Source of the DNA: Nocardioides sp. T2.26MG-1
GTDB taxonomy: Bacteria > Actinomycetota > Actinomycetes > Propionibacteriales > Nocardioidaceae
Length of the DNA: 64,000 nucleotides
Reading direction: 5' to 3'
NCBI RefSeq assembly: GCF_950101795.1
Contig: NZ_CATNLZ010000037.1
Span: forward strand, 1 to 64,000
The position numbers and the translations under genes are program-made. This document shows positions 49,876 through 58,934 of the stretch, one piece after another (the stretch's first letter is position 1; every line of letters begins with the position of its first letter). The notes below the pieces were generated by a model, which worked only from the letters and a program-made list of their open reading frames with translations, did no database searches and was not told where the DNA came from.

Positions 49876-50300
49876 CGCGACGCCAGCCGCTGCGACACGG
49901 CCGCGCTCATCGACGCGAGCAGCGCCGCCAAGGCGCCGCTCTGCGCGTCCACGGCGGCGGCGACCAGGTGGGACTGCAGGCGGCGCTCGCGCTGCTGGAC
50001 GTCGGCCGCCCCGAACCGGCCGCGGGCCGGGGTGGGCGCCGGCGTCCCGTTCAGCGCCTCGATGTGCGCCCCGTGCAGAGCCACGAGGTCGGTGTCGCCG
50101 GCCGACGAGGCGACGCGCTGGGCACGAGCCAGCTCGGCGAGGACGCCGTCGACCAGTGCCACGTCGGGGTCGGCTGAACCCGGGGACCCGGTGGGTGCGG
50201 AGTCCGGACCGCCGTCGCCGTCGTCGCAGCCGGCCAGGGCCACCACGCCGGCGGCCAGGGCCAGCGTGGTACGGCGGGAGAGAGCAGGACCGGCGGGCAC
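49872..50300 (-). CDS. Small lipoprotein with helical DUF4439-like domain
   Basis: A 142-residue protein with an SRRTTLAL signal and a lipobox ALAGC, giving lipidated Cys25. The mature part is Ala-rich helices (VDGVLAELARAQRV, LQSHLVAAAVDAQSG) that resemble the ferritin-like fold of its neighbour. Start is GTG at 50300, seven bases after TAGGGT, so leaderless. It is coupled to the DUF4439 gene by ATGA. The two may form an inside/outside pair, but this is inference. Confidence 0.65.
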   Translation of the reverse strand: MPAGPALSRRTTLALAAGVVALAGCDDGDGGPDSAPTGSPGSADPDVALVDGVLAELARAQRVASSAGDTDLVALHGAHIEALNGTPAPTPARGRFGAADVQQRERRLQSHLVAAAVDAQSGALAALLASMSAAVSQRLASR

Positions 50301-50373
50301 GGCGACGACCCTACCGAGCCCGGCCAGCCGCTATCGTGGTCGTTCAACAACAGCACAAGGAGGTCGCCCACTC

Positions 50374-50889
50374 GTGAGCAGTGCCAACCAGGACGCCACC
50401 CGGGACCAGATCGAGGCAGAGCTCGACGACCCCCTGCGTGCCCTGGGCCTCGACATCGAGGCCGTCGAGATCACCCCGGCCGGCAAGCGGCGGATCCTGC
50501 GCGTCGCCGTCGACAAGGACGGCGGGGTGACGCTGGACGAGGTCGCGGAGGCGACCCGTGAGGTCAACCGCGTGCTCGACGGCTCCGCGGTGATGGGCGA
50601 GCAGCCCTACACGCTCGAGGTCACCTCGCGCGGCGTCGACCGCCCGCTGACCCTGCCCCGCCACTGGCGGCGCAACGCCGGCCGGCTGGTGAAGGTCACC
50701 TTCACCGACGGCAGCTCGGCGACGGGCCGGGTGCTCGAGAGCGACGACGAGCGGGTCGCGCTCGACGTCAGCGGCGTGCGGAAGGACGTCGCCTACGCCG
50801 AGGTGAAGAAGGCGCTGGTGCAGGTCGAGTTCAACCGGCCCAAGAGCGAGCAGGACCACGACACTGACGACGAGGCGGGGGAGGCCTGA
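50374..50889 (+). CDS. rimP: Ribosome maturation factor RimP
   Basis: A 171-residue protein needed for 30S subunit maturation. The N-terminal domain has LDIEAVEITPAGKRRILRVAVD and the C-terminal SH3-like domain has GRVLESDDERVALDV. AAGGAGG (50357-50363) lies upstream of the GTG at 50374. TATCGT about 40 bases upstream is a possible -10 box, so this operon has a real leader. The stop overlaps the nusA ATG. Confidence 0.93.
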   Translation: MSSANQDATRDQIEAELDDPLRALGLDIEAVEITPAGKRRILRVAVDKDGGVTLDEVAEATREVNRVLDGSAVMGEQPYTLEVTSRGVDRPLTLPRHWRRNAGRLVKVTFTDGSSATGRVLESDDERVALDVSGVRKDVAYAEVKKALVQVEFNRPKSEQDHDTDDEAGEA

Positions 50890-51869
50890 TGGACATCGAC
50901 ATGAGCATCCTGCGCATGCTCGAGCGGGAGAAGGAGATCTCCTTCGACGTGCTCGTCGAGGCGATCGAGCAGGCCCTGTTGACGGCGTACCACAAGTCGC
51001 CGGGCGCCCAGGAGCAGGCGCGTGTCGTGTTGGACCGCAAGTCCGGTCACGTGACCGTGTTCGCCACCGAGGTCGACGACGAGGGCAACCCGGTCGGCGA
51101 GTTCGACGACACCCCGGCCGACTTCGGCCGGATCGCCGCGACGACCGCGAAGCAGATCATGCTGCAGCGGCTGCGCGACGCCGAGGATGACGTCCGGTTC
51201 GGGGAGTTCTCCGGCAAGGAGGGCGACATCATCTCGGGCATCATCCAGCAGGGCCGCAACCCCGACGACGTCATGGTCGACCTCGGCAAGCTCGAGGCGC
51301 TGCTGCCCGTCGGCGAGCGGGTGCCGGGGGAGCGCTACTCCCACGGGACCCGGATCAAGTGCCTGGTCGTGTCGGTCCGCAAGGGCATGCGCGGACCCCA
51401 GGTCACGCTGTCGCGCTCGCACCCCAACCTGGTGAAGAAGCTGTTCGCCCTCGAGGTCCCCGAGATCGCCGACGGCACCGTCGAGATCACCGCGATCGCG
51501 CGGGAGGCCGGCCACCGCACCAAGCTCGCCGTCCGCTCGACCGTGCCCGGGGTCAACGCCAAGGGCGCCTGCATCGGGCCGATGGGCTCGCGGGTGCGCG
51601 CCGTGATGTCGGAGCTGCACGGCGAGAAGATCGACATCGTCGACTGGTCCGAGGACCCGGCCGAGATGGTCGCGCACGCGTTGTCGCCGGCCCGGGTGAG
51701 CTCGGTCGAGATCGTCGACCTGGCCGCCCGGTCCGCGCGGGTCGTGGTGCCCGACTTCCAGCTGTCGCTGGCGATCGGCAAGGAGGGCCAGAACGCCCGC
51801 CTCGCCGCCCGCCTCACCGGGTGGCGGATCGACATCCGCAGCGATGACGAGGCGAGCGACGACGCCTGA
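50889..51869 (+). CDS. nusA: Transcription termination/antitermination protein NusA
   Basis: A 326-residue NusA with N-terminal RNA polymerase-binding domain (ALLTAYHKSPGAQEQARV), S1 domain, and two KH domains (VNAKGACIGPMGSRVRAV and LAIGKEGQNARLAARLTGW). It lacks the acidic repeats of E. coli NusA, normal for actinobacteria. ATG overlaps the rimP stop. Confidence 0.95.
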   Translation: MDIDMSILRMLEREKEISFDVLVEAIEQALLTAYHKSPGAQEQARVVLDRKSGHVTVFATEVDDEGNPVGEFDDTPADFGRIAATTAKQIMLQRLRDAEDDVRFGEFSGKEGDIISGIIQQGRNPDDVMVDLGKLEALLPVGERVPGERYSHGTRIKCLVVSVRKGMRGPQVTLSRSHPNLVKKLFALEVPEIADGTVEITAIAREAGHRTKLAVRSTVPGVNAKGACIGPMGSRVRAVMSELHGEKIDIVDWSEDPAEMVAHALSPARVSSVEIVDLAARSARVVVPDFQLSLAIGKEGQNARLAARLTGWRIDIRSDDEASDDA

Positions 51870-51951
51870 GGGACGAAGGCGGCCTCCGACCCGAGGCGAG
51901 CGCCGCGCCCCGGTTCGAATCCCCGGCCCGGTAGCGGTAGGGTTGTCGCCA

Positions 51952-52293
51952 GTGGCGCGTGAACGCATTCCTTCTGCATGCCCCGAACCCTCAGCCCTCA
52001 TCGGCCCGGTCCGGACCTGCGTGGGATGCCGCAAGCGGGCCGCGAAGAGTGAGTTGTTACGGGTGACCGTCGGCTCGGAGACGCACGGCCAGCCGGTCGT
52101 CGCCCCCGATCCGCAGGGCACCGCACCCGGCCGGGGCGCGCATCTGCACCCCACCGTCGAGTGCTACGACCTCGCGGTGCGCCGGAAGGCGTTCGGCCGG
52201 GCCCTCCGGGTCTCGACCGGGCTCTCCAGCGCACCGGTGGGGGAGTACCTCGCCTCACCCAGCAACCCCCGCAGCACAGCACCACCGCCCTGA
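51952..52293 (+). CDS. ylxR: YlxR family RNA-binding protein (DUF448)
   Basis: A 113-residue protein with the signature RTCVGCRKRAAKSELLRV and GRGAHLHPTVECYDLAVRR. YlxR proteins bind RNA or RNase P and sit between nusA and infB. GTG 51952 lies eight bases after TAGGGT. The final residues (PSNPRSTAPPP) are low in complexity. In the -1 frame the coding sequence continues as TTALIDRQKLEQQLMSTR before a stop, so a one-base change in the C run near 52265 may have shortened the natural end. Confidence 0.88.
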   Translation: MARERIPSACPEPSALIGPVRTCVGCRKRAAKSELLRVTVGSETHGQPVVAPDPQGTAPGRGAHLHPTVECYDLAVRRKAFGRALRVSTGLSSAPVGEYLASPSNPRSTAPPP

Positions 52294-52428
52294 TCGACCG
52301 ACAGAAACTGGAGCAGCAGCTCATGAGCACTCGATGAGTACTTCCCGATGAGTTTGCACAACCACTAACGGTCGCAATCACCCCCCAGCACAAGAACTGG
52401 ACCCGGGTCTGCGGCCAGAAGGAGAAGC
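52294..52428 (+). promoter_or_regulatory. infB leader with tandem mini-ORFs
   Basis: This 135-bp leader contains ATGAGCACTCGATGA, directly followed by GTACTTCCCGATGA preceded by an overlapping ATGAG, giving two tiny ORFs (MSTR and MSTSR). An AAGGAGAAG ribosome site stands before the infB GTG. The tandem ATGAG-N-CGATGA pattern may be regulatory or the remains of the ylxR 3' end. Confidence 0.4.
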
Positions 52429-55284
52429 GTGGCTAAGACCCGAGTTCACGAACTCGCCAAGGAGTTCGGCGTCGAGAGCAAGTTCGTTCTCGAGAAGTTC
52501 AAGGAGATGGGGGAGTTCGTCAAGTCGGCGAGCTCCACTGTCGAGCTGCCCGCGGAGATGCGTTTCCGCAAGGAGTACGGCGAGAAGCTGAAGACCGAGG
52601 CGCCGGCGGCTCCCGCCGAGGCGCCCGCGGCGAAGCCGTCCCCCGCCAAGAAGGCGCCGGCCAAGAAGGCCGCTGCCGCCCCGGAGCCCGAGGCGCCCGC
52701 CGCCGAGGCCCCGGTCGCCCCCGAGACCCCTGCCGAGGCCCCGGCCGAGGCGCCCGCCGCCAAGGCTTCCGCCCCGAAGCCCGGCCCCAAGCCGGCCCCG
52801 GTGGCCGAGCAGCCCCCGGCCGAGCCCGAGGCCCCGCAGGCCCCGGCCGCGTCGGCGTCCCCGGCGGCTCCGGCCGCTCCCGCGCCCAAGGCTCCGGCCC
52901 CCCGTCCCGTCGGCAAGCCCGGCGGCACCCCGCGTCCGGGCAACAACCCGTTCGCGTCCAGCCAGGGCATGGGCCGTCGGCCCGCGCCCGCGCCCGGTGC
53001 CGGCCCCGCCGCGCCTGGTGCCGGTCCCGGTGCCGGTGCGGGCGACAACCGCCCGCCGCGTCCGCCGGCAGCCCGTGAGGGTGGCGCGCCCGGTCGCCCG
53101 GGCATGCCGCGCCCCAACCCGGCGATGATGCCCAAGTCCCCGTCCGCGTTCGGTGCCGGTCCCGGTGGCCGTGGCCCCGGCGGCCCGGGTCGCCCCGGTG
53201 GCGCCCCCGGCCGCGGCGGTGCCCCCGCTCGCGGTGGCGCTCCGGGCCGCGGTGGCCCCGGTGCGGGTGCCGGTGCCCCCGGCCGTCCCGGTGGTGGCGG
53301 CTTCGGCCCCAGCGGCGGCGGCCGCCCCGGTGGCGGACGCCCCGGACAGCGTGGCCAGACGCAGGGCGCCTTCGGCCGCCCCGGCGGTCCGTCGCGCCGT
53401 GGACGCAAGTCCAAGCGGGCGCGTCGCCAGGAGTTCGAGGCCATGGAGGCCCCGACGATCGGCGGCATCCGCGTCCGCAAGGGCAACGGCGAGACCGTCC
53501 GGCTGCCCCGTGGCGCGTCCCTGACCGACTTCGCCGAGCGGATCAACGTCGACGCCGCCCAGCTGGTGCAGATGCTGTTCAGCCTCGGTGAGATGGTCAC
53601 CGCGACCGAGTCGGTCAACGACGAGACGCTCGAGCTGCTCGGCGACGAGCTCAACTACGTCGTCGAGGTCGTGTCCCCCGAGGACGAGGACCGCGAGCTG
53701 CTCGAGTCCTTCGACCTCGAGTTCGCCGACGACGAGGGCGACGCGGCGCACTTCCAGATCCGCCCGCCGGTCGTCACGGTCATGGGTCACGTCGACCACG
53801 GCAAGACCAAGCTCCTCGACGCGCTCCGCCACGCCAACGTGGTGGCGGGCGAGGCCGGCGGCATCACCCAGCACATCGGTGCCTACCAGGTGCACACCGA
53901 CGTCGACGGCGAGGACCGCCGCATCACGTTCATCGACACCCCGGGCCACGAGGCGTTCACCGCCATGCGTGCTCGCGGCTCGCAGTCCTCGGACATCGCG
54001 ATCCTCGTGGTCGCGGCCGACGACGGCGTGATGCCGCAGACCGTCGAGGCGCTCAACCACGCCAAGGCGGCCGGTGTCCCGATCGTGGTCGCGGTCAACA
54101 AGATCGACAAGCCGGACGCCGACCCGACCAAGGTCCGCGGCCAGCTGACCGAGTACGGCCTGATCCCCGAGGAGTACGGCGGCGACACGATGTTCGTCGA
54201 CGTCTCGGCCAAGTCCGAGCTCAACCTCGACAAGCTGCTGGAGGCGGTCATCCTGACCGCCGACGCCTCGCTGGACCTGCGGGCCAACCCCGACCGGGAC
54301 GCCCAGGGTCTGGTCATCGAGGCGCACCTCGACCGTGGTCGTGGCCCGGTGGCCACGATCCTGGTCCAGCGCGGCACGCTTCGCGTCGGCGACTCGATCG
54401 TCGCCGGTCCGGCCCACGGCCGAGTCCGGGCGATGCTCGACGAGTTCGGCAACGAGCTCACCGAGGCCTACCCGTCGCGCCCCGCCATGGTGCTGGGTTT
54501 GTCCGCCGTCCCCGGCGCCGGGCAGAACTTCATCGTGGTCGAGGACGACCGGATGGCGCGCCAGATCGCCGAGAAGCGCGAGGCCCGCGAGCGGGCGGCC
54601 ATGCAGGCCAAGCGCCGCGTGCGCCGTACCCTCGAGGACTTCATGGCCTCCATGGAGAAGGGCGAGAGCCAGGAGCTCAACCTCATCCTCAAGGGCGACG
54701 TGTCCGGTTCGGTCGAGGCCCTCGAGGATGCGCTGGCCAAGATCGACGTCGGCGACGAGGTCAGCCTGCGGGTCATCGACCGCGGTGTCGGTGCGATCAC
54801 CGAGACCAACGTCGACCTGGCGGCCGCGTCCGACGCGATCATCATCGGCTTCAACGTCCGCCCGCAGGGCAAGGCGACGGAGCTGGCCGACCGCGAGGGC
54901 GTGGAGATCCGCTACTACACGGTGATCTACCAGGCCATCGAGGAGATCGAGGCAGCGCTCAAGGGCATGCTCAAGCCGGTCTACGAGGAGTCGGTGCTCG
55001 GTCAGGCGGAGATCCGAGCGATCTTCCGCTCGTCCAAGATCGGCAACATCGCCGGCTGCATGGTCACGAACGGCCTGATCCGCCGCAACGCCAAGGTCCG
55101 GGTCATCCGGGACGGCAGCGTGGTGGCCGACAACCTCGACCTCGCGTCGCTCAAGCGTGAGAAGGACGACGCGTCCGAGGTCCGCGAGGGCTTCGAGTGC
55201 GGTCTGGTTCTGCGCAACTTCCAGGACATCAAGGAAGGCGACGTCATCGAGGCGTTCGAGATGCGCGAGATCGCGCGCAGCTGA
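52429..55284 (+). CDS. infB: Translation initiation factor IF-2
   Basis: GTPase of 951 residues that brings initiator tRNA to the 30S subunit. The IF2_N domain starts ARTRVHELAKEFGVESKFV-like (here AKTRVHELAKEFGVESKF). Then come an Ala/Pro/Lys-rich stretch and a long Gly/Pro/Arg-rich linker (about residues 170-325), and the G domain with GHVDHGKT, DTPGHEAF and NKIDKP, followed by domains II-IV. Long glycine-rich linkers are normal in actinobacterial IF-2. GTG start with AAGGAGAAG upstream. Confidence 0.97.
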   Translation: MAKTRVHELAKEFGVESKFVLEKFKEMGEFVKSASSTVELPAEMRFRKEYGEKLKTEAPAAPAEAPAAKPSPAKKAPAKKAAAAPEPEAPAAEAPVAPETPAEAPAEAPAAKASAPKPGPKPAPVAEQPPAEPEAPQAPAASASPAAPAAPAPKAPAPRPVGKPGGTPRPGNNPFASSQGMGRRPAPAPGAGPAAPGAGPGAGAGDNRPPRPPAAREGGAPGRPGMPRPNPAMMPKSPSAFGAGPGGRGPGGPGRPGGAPGRGGAPARGGAPGRGGPGAGAGAPGRPGGGGFGPSGGGRPGGGRPGQRGQTQGAFGRPGGPSRRGRKSKRARRQEFEAMEAPTIGGIRVRKGNGETVRLPRGASLTDFAERINVDAAQLVQMLFSLGEMVTATESVNDETLELLGDELNYVVEVVSPEDEDRELLESFDLEFADDEGDAAHFQIRPPVVTVMGHVDHGKTKLLDALRHANVVAGEAGGITQHIGAYQVHTDVDGEDRRITFIDTPGHEAFTAMRARGSQSSDIAILVVAADDGVMPQTVEALNHAKAAGVPIVVAVNKIDKPDADPTKVRGQLTEYGLIPEEYGGDTMFVDVSAKSELNLDKLLEAVILTADASLDLRANPDRDAQGLVIEAHLDRGRGPVATILVQRGTLRVGDSIVAGPAHGRVRAMLDEFGNELTEAYPSRPAMVLGLSAVPGAGQNFIVVEDDRMARQIAEKREARERAAMQAKRRVRRTLEDFMASMEKGESQELNLILKGDVSGSVEALEDALAKIDVGDEVSLRVIDRGVGAITETNVDLAAASDAIIIGFNVRPQGKATELADREGVEIRYYTVIYQAIEEIEAALKGMLKPVYEESVLGQAEIRAIFRSSKIGNIAGCMVTNGLIRRNAKVRVIRDGSVVADNLDLASLKREKDDASEVREGFECGLVLRNFQDIKEGDVIEAFEMREIARS

Positions 55285-55353
55285 TGCACTGCCGAGTCGG
55301 CGCAGCCTCCGCGTATGGCTGCCCCGACTCGACCATTTGAGAGAGTAGGAACC

Positions 55354-55845
55354 ATGGCCAGCCCACGCGTCCGCAAGATCGCCGACCGGATCCAGGTGAT
55401 CGTCGCGGAGATGCTCGAGCGCCGGATCAAGGACCCGCGCCTCGGGTTCGTGACCGTGACCGACGTGCGCCTCACCGGCGACTCGCAGCAGGCGACGATC
55501 TTCTACACCGTTCTCGACGCGTCCGGTGACGACGAGGCGGCGTTGGCGAGCACCGCCGCGGCGCTGGAGTCGGCCAAGGGCCTGCTCCGCTCCGAGGTCG
55601 CCAAGCAGCTCGGCATGCGCACCGCGCCGACGCTGACGTTCATCGCCGACGCGCTGCCCGAGAGCGCCCGGCACCTCGACGAGGTGCTCGCCCGCGCCAA
55701 GGCGCTCGACGAGGAGGTCGCGGCCCGCCGCGGCACGGCGTACGCCGGCGGCGAGGACCCGTACAAGAAGCCCCGCGAGGCCGGCGACGACTCCGAGGGC
55801 GACGAGTCCGGCCCCGAGACCGACGGGGTCGATGACGACGAGTGA
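55354..55845 (+). CDS. rbfA: Ribosome-binding factor A
   Basis: A 163-residue KH-type protein acting in late 30S assembly. RVRKIADRIQVIVAEMLER and DPRLGFVTVTDVRLTGD are typical, as is the acidic C-terminal tail. ATG 55354 follows GAGAGTAGG. It overlaps truB by 14 bases, so the two are coupled. Confidence 0.95.
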   Translation: MASPRVRKIADRIQVIVAEMLERRIKDPRLGFVTVTDVRLTGDSQQATIFYTVLDASGDDEAALASTAAALESAKGLLRSEVAKQLGMRTAPTLTFIADALPESARHLDEVLARAKALDEEVAARRGTAYAGGEDPYKKPREAGDDSEGDESGPETDGVDDDE

Positions 55846-56701
55846 CGCCGGCCTGGTCGTCGTCGACAAGCCGGGCGGGATGACCTCGCACGACGTCGTG
55901 TCCCGGGTGCGCCGGCTCGCCGGCACCCGCAAGGTCGGCCACGCCGGCACGCTCGACCCGATGGCGACCGGGGTGCTGGTGCTCGGCGTCAACCGCGCCA
56001 CTCGGCTGCTCGGCCACCTGATGCTGACCGAGAAGGCGTACGACGCCACCATCCGGCTCGGCGTCGCCACGACCACCGACGACGCGGAGGGCGAGGTGAC
56101 CGCCTCGGTCTCGGCGGGTGGCCTCGACGAGGCCACGATCCGGGCGGCCGCCGCGGAGTTCGTCGGCGACCTCCAGCAGGTGCCGACTGCGGTGTCGGCG
56201 ATCAAGGTCGACGGCAAGCGCGCCTACCAGCGGGTCCGCGACGGCGAGGACGTGGAGCTGAAGGCCCGTCCGGTGACCGTGCACGAGCTCGCGGTCCACG
56301 ACGTCCGCCCCGGCGCGGAGACCGTCGACCTGGACGTGTCCCTGCGCTGCACGAGCGGCACCTACGTGCGCGCGATCGCCCGCGACCTCGGCGCCCGGCT
56401 CGGCGTCGGCGGGCACCTGACCGCGCTGCGGCGTACCGCCGTCGGGCCGTACGGCCTCGACGCCGCCCACACGCTCGACGAGCTCGCCGACGACTTCACG
56501 ATGATGCCGATCGCCGAGGCCGTCCGCGCCGCGTTCACGAGCCGTGACCTCGACGAGGCCCAGGCCGCCGACGTGCGCGTCGGCCGGGCCCTCGACCTCG
56601 ACCTCGCGGGGCTGACCGCGGTGTTCTCCCCGGAGGGCGAGTTCCTCGCGCTGTACGAGCCGCGCGGCGACATCGCCAAGGCCGTCGCCGTCTTCGTCTG
56701 A
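55832..56701 (+). CDS. truB: tRNA pseudouridine(55) synthase TruB
   Basis: A 289-residue enzyme making pseudouridine 55 in the tRNA T-loop. Catalytic Asp42 is in GHAGTLDPMATG. KVDGKRAYQRVRDGE and CTSGTYVRAIARDLG are conserved substrate segments. The C-terminal domain is a PUA-like tail. Its start lies inside the end of rbfA. Confidence 0.95.
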   Translation: MTTSDAGLVVVDKPGGMTSHDVVSRVRRLAGTRKVGHAGTLDPMATGVLVLGVNRATRLLGHLMLTEKAYDATIRLGVATTTDDAEGEVTASVSAGGLDEATIRAAAAEFVGDLQQVPTAVSAIKVDGKRAYQRVRDGEDVELKARPVTVHELAVHDVRPGAETVDLDVSLRCTSGTYVRAIARDLGARLGVGGHLTALRRTAVGPYGLDAAHTLDELADDFTMMPIAEAVRAAFTSRDLDEAQAADVRVGRALDLDLAGLTAVFSPEGEFLALYEPRGDIAKAVAVFV

Positions 56702-56721
56702 TCGCTCGATAGGCTTCCGAG

Positions 56722-57654
56722 GTGCAGATCTGGCGCTCTCTGGAGGAGGTCCCCTCCGACCTCGGACCGACCGCCGTCACCATCGGCAACTTCGACGGCG
56801 TCCACCTCGGGCACCGGCACGTGGTCAACCGGACCCGCGAGACCGCGGCCGACCGATCGCTGACCGTCGTCGCCGTGACCTTCGAGCCGCACCCGATGGC
56901 GGTGCTGCGACCCGAGCACGCGCCGACCACCCTCACCTCGCTCGACGTGCGGGCCGAGCTGCTGGCCGACGCCGGGGCGGACGCGGTGCTGGCGCTGCCG
57001 TTCGACCGGGACGTGGCCTCCTGGACGCCCGAGGAGTTCGTGCAGCGGGTGCTGGTCGACGTCCTGCACGCAGCCGCGGTCGTGGTCGGCGCCAACTTCC
57101 GGTTCGGGCACCGCGCGGCCGGCGACGTCGCGACGCTGCGCGAGACCGGCGAGCGCTACGGCTTCACCGCCGAGGGCATCCCGCTCGACGGCGGCCCGCA
57201 GGTGTGGTCCTCGACGTACGTCCGGATGAGCCTCGCGGCCGGCGACGTCGCCGGTGCCGCCGAGGCGCTGGGCCGCCCGTACGCCGTGCGCGGCGTGGTC
57301 GTGCGCGGCGACCAGCGTGGCCGCGAGCTCGGGTTTCCCACCGCCAACGTGCCGACCGACGCGCTGACCGCGGTGCCCCCCGACGGCGTGTACGCCGGCT
57401 GGCTGCGCCGGCTCGACACCGGCGAGAGGTACCCCGCCGCGATCAGCGTCGGCACCAACCCGACCTTCGACGGCGTCCGAGACCGGCGGGTCGAGAGCTA
57501 CGTGCTCGACCGCACCGATCTCGAGCTCTACGGCGTCGAGGTCGAGGTGAGCTTCGTCGACCGGCTGCGCGGCATGGTCGCGTTCGAGTCGGTGGACAAG
57601 CTCATCGACCAGATGACCGACGACGTCGACCACGCCCGCGGGCTGCTCACGTGA
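56722..57654 (+). CDS. ribF: Bifunctional riboflavin kinase/FAD synthetase
   Basis: A 310-residue enzyme that makes FMN from riboflavin and FAD from FMN. The N-terminal nucleotidyl transferase has TIGNFDGVHLGHRHV, and the C-terminal kinase has GRELGFPTANV and GTNPTFDG. The GTG at 56722 is six bases after TAGGCT (56710-56715), so ribF has its own likely leaderless promoter within the translation operon. Its stop overlaps the GTG of the next gene. Confidence 0.95.
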   Translation: MQIWRSLEEVPSDLGPTAVTIGNFDGVHLGHRHVVNRTRETAADRSLTVVAVTFEPHPMAVLRPEHAPTTLTSLDVRAELLADAGADAVLALPFDRDVASWTPEEFVQRVLVDVLHAAAVVVGANFRFGHRAAGDVATLRETGERYGFTAEGIPLDGGPQVWSSTYVRMSLAAGDVAGAAEALGRPYAVRGVVVRGDQRGRELGFPTANVPTDALTAVPPDGVYAGWLRRLDTGERYPAAISVGTNPTFDGVRDRRVESYVLDRTDLELYGVEVEVSFVDRLRGMVAFESVDKLIDQMTDDVDHARGLLT

Positions 57655-58625
57655 CGGCCGCCGTCCCCGATGACCCGATCGCGGCCGCGGACGCGTGGTT
57701 CCTCGGGCACGGCCTGACCTACTTCGTGCCCGAGCGCCGGGCCGACGTGCGCAACGCCCTGCGGCTGCGGCGTACCGTCCCGCTCGTGCTGCTGGTGGCG
57801 CTGCTCGCGGCCGCCGCGGGAGCCGCGCTCGCGTGGGTGTCGGGGCAGTTCAGCGCCGCTCCGGCCACCCTCGTCTCGCTGGGGCTGGCCGCCGCCGTCT
57901 GGTACGCCCTGACCGCGCTGCACGGCACGGCGATCGTGGGCTGGGGCCTCAAGCGCACCTTCGGCAGCCTGCGCCGAGTGCTGCCGATGACCACCCGCGC
58001 GCTGCCGCTGCTGCTCCTGGCGATCACGTTCCTGTTCATCAACACCGAGATGTGGCAGGTCGGCGGCAACCTCACGGTCGGGTCACTGTGGCTCGTGGTC
58101 CTGCTGTTCGCGCTCCTCGCGGTCGCGTTCCTGCTCGTGCGGCTCCCCGAGGAGGTCGACCGCGCCGACGACGACGTCGACGACGCGCTGCTGCTCCGGG
58201 CCTGCGCGGGCACGCCGCTGGAGCAGCCCTGCCGGGCGCTGGTGGAGGACGCCGACGCGGACCCAGCCGCGCACGCCGAGGTCACCGGCTACGAGCGGTG
58301 GAACCTGATCCTGGTGCTGCTCGTGGTGCAGGTCGTGCAGGTGCTGTTGCTCTCGGTGGCGGTGTTCGCGTTCCTCATGCTCTTCGGCGCGCTGATCATG
58401 ACCGACCCGGTGATCGGGGCCTGGCGGACCGGCCCGGCCTTCAACGAGTCCCGGGCGCTGATCCAGGTCTCGGTGTTCCTGTCGGCGTTCTCGGGCCTCT
58501 ACCTGACGGTCTCGACGATCACCGACGAGGGCTACCGCGCGCAGTTCTTCTCCGGGGTGACCCGGGAGCTGGAGCGGGCGGTCGGCATGCGCGCGGTCTA
58601 CCTCACGCTGCGCGACCGCCCCTGA
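57651..58625 (+). CDS. Multi-pass membrane protein of unknown function
   Basis: A 324-residue protein with about six membrane segments: two near residues 45-90, two near 125-165, and two near 220-290. A long cytoplasmic or outer loop around residues 168-215 is acidic (EEVDRADDDVDDALL). No catalytic or transport motif is recognised. GTG overlaps the ribF stop (GTGA), so it is made with RibF. Nothing in the sequence shows a link to flavin transport, although position alone would permit it. Confidence 0.7.
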   Translation: MTAAVPDDPIAAADAWFLGHGLTYFVPERRADVRNALRLRRTVPLVLLVALLAAAAGAALAWVSGQFSAAPATLVSLGLAAAVWYALTALHGTAIVGWGLKRTFGSLRRVLPMTTRALPLLLLAITFLFINTEMWQVGGNLTVGSLWLVVLLFALLAVAFLLVRLPEEVDRADDDVDDALLLRACAGTPLEQPCRALVEDADADPAAHAEVTGYERWNLILVLLVVQVVQVLLLSVAVFAFLMLFGALIMTDPVIGAWRTGPAFNESRALIQVSVFLSAFSGLYLTVSTITDEGYRAQFFSGVTRELERAVGMRAVYLTLRDRP

Positions 58626-58632
58626 CCAGGTC

Positions 58633-58893
58633 CTAGGAGGCGTCGAGGTCCTTCTCGACCAGCGCCGCGATCGTGTCCAGCGCGGCCTGGTCGTCGCTGG
58701 AGACCACGACCTCGTCGCCGGGACCGGCGCCCAGGGTCATAATCATCAGCGACGAGCTCGCGTCGACGCCGTCGTCGCCCGGGAGCCCGATGAGCACCTC
58801 CGCGTCGAGCGCCTCGGCGGCCTCCGCGATCAGCTGGGCGGGGCGGGCGTGCAGGCCGACGGAGGAGCCGACGGTGACGGTCTTGGTGGGCAT
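58633..58893 (-). CDS. ptsH: PTS phosphocarrier protein HPr
   Basis: An 86-residue HPr with the phosphorylated His15 in GLHARPA. The Ser46 region reads ASSSLMIMTLGAG, compatible with a regulatory serine. It carries phosphate from EI to FruA. It is the last gene of the fruR-fruK-fruA-ptsH unit on the minus strand, with a GGAGA ribosome site of its own. Confidence 0.94.
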   Translation of the reverse strand: MPTKTVTVGSSVGLHARPAQLIAEAAEALDAEVLIGLPGDDGVDASSSLMIMTLGAGPGDEVVVSSDDQAALDTIAALVEKDLDAS

Positions 58894-58934
58894 GTGGTGT
58901 TCTCCTTGATGGGTCGGGCGGGTTGGGTCGGTGC

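Noticed and set aside
51907..51925. GGTTCGAATCC, a tRNA T-arm-like motif
   Set aside because: The flanking bases do not form a five-pair T-stem, and no anticodon or acceptor stem can be folded around it. It lies between nusA and ylxR with no room for a tRNA.
52900..53420. Dense Gly/Pro/Arg repeats that look like a tandem repeat array
   Set aside because: They are the normal low-complexity linker of actinobacterial IF-2, not an independent repeat or CRISPR-like array.
52378..56217. A 1279-codon open frame on the minus strand across infB-rbfA-truB
   Set aside because: It is antisense to three clear housekeeping genes. Long antisense frames arise from third-position GC bias; the translation has no recognisable domain.
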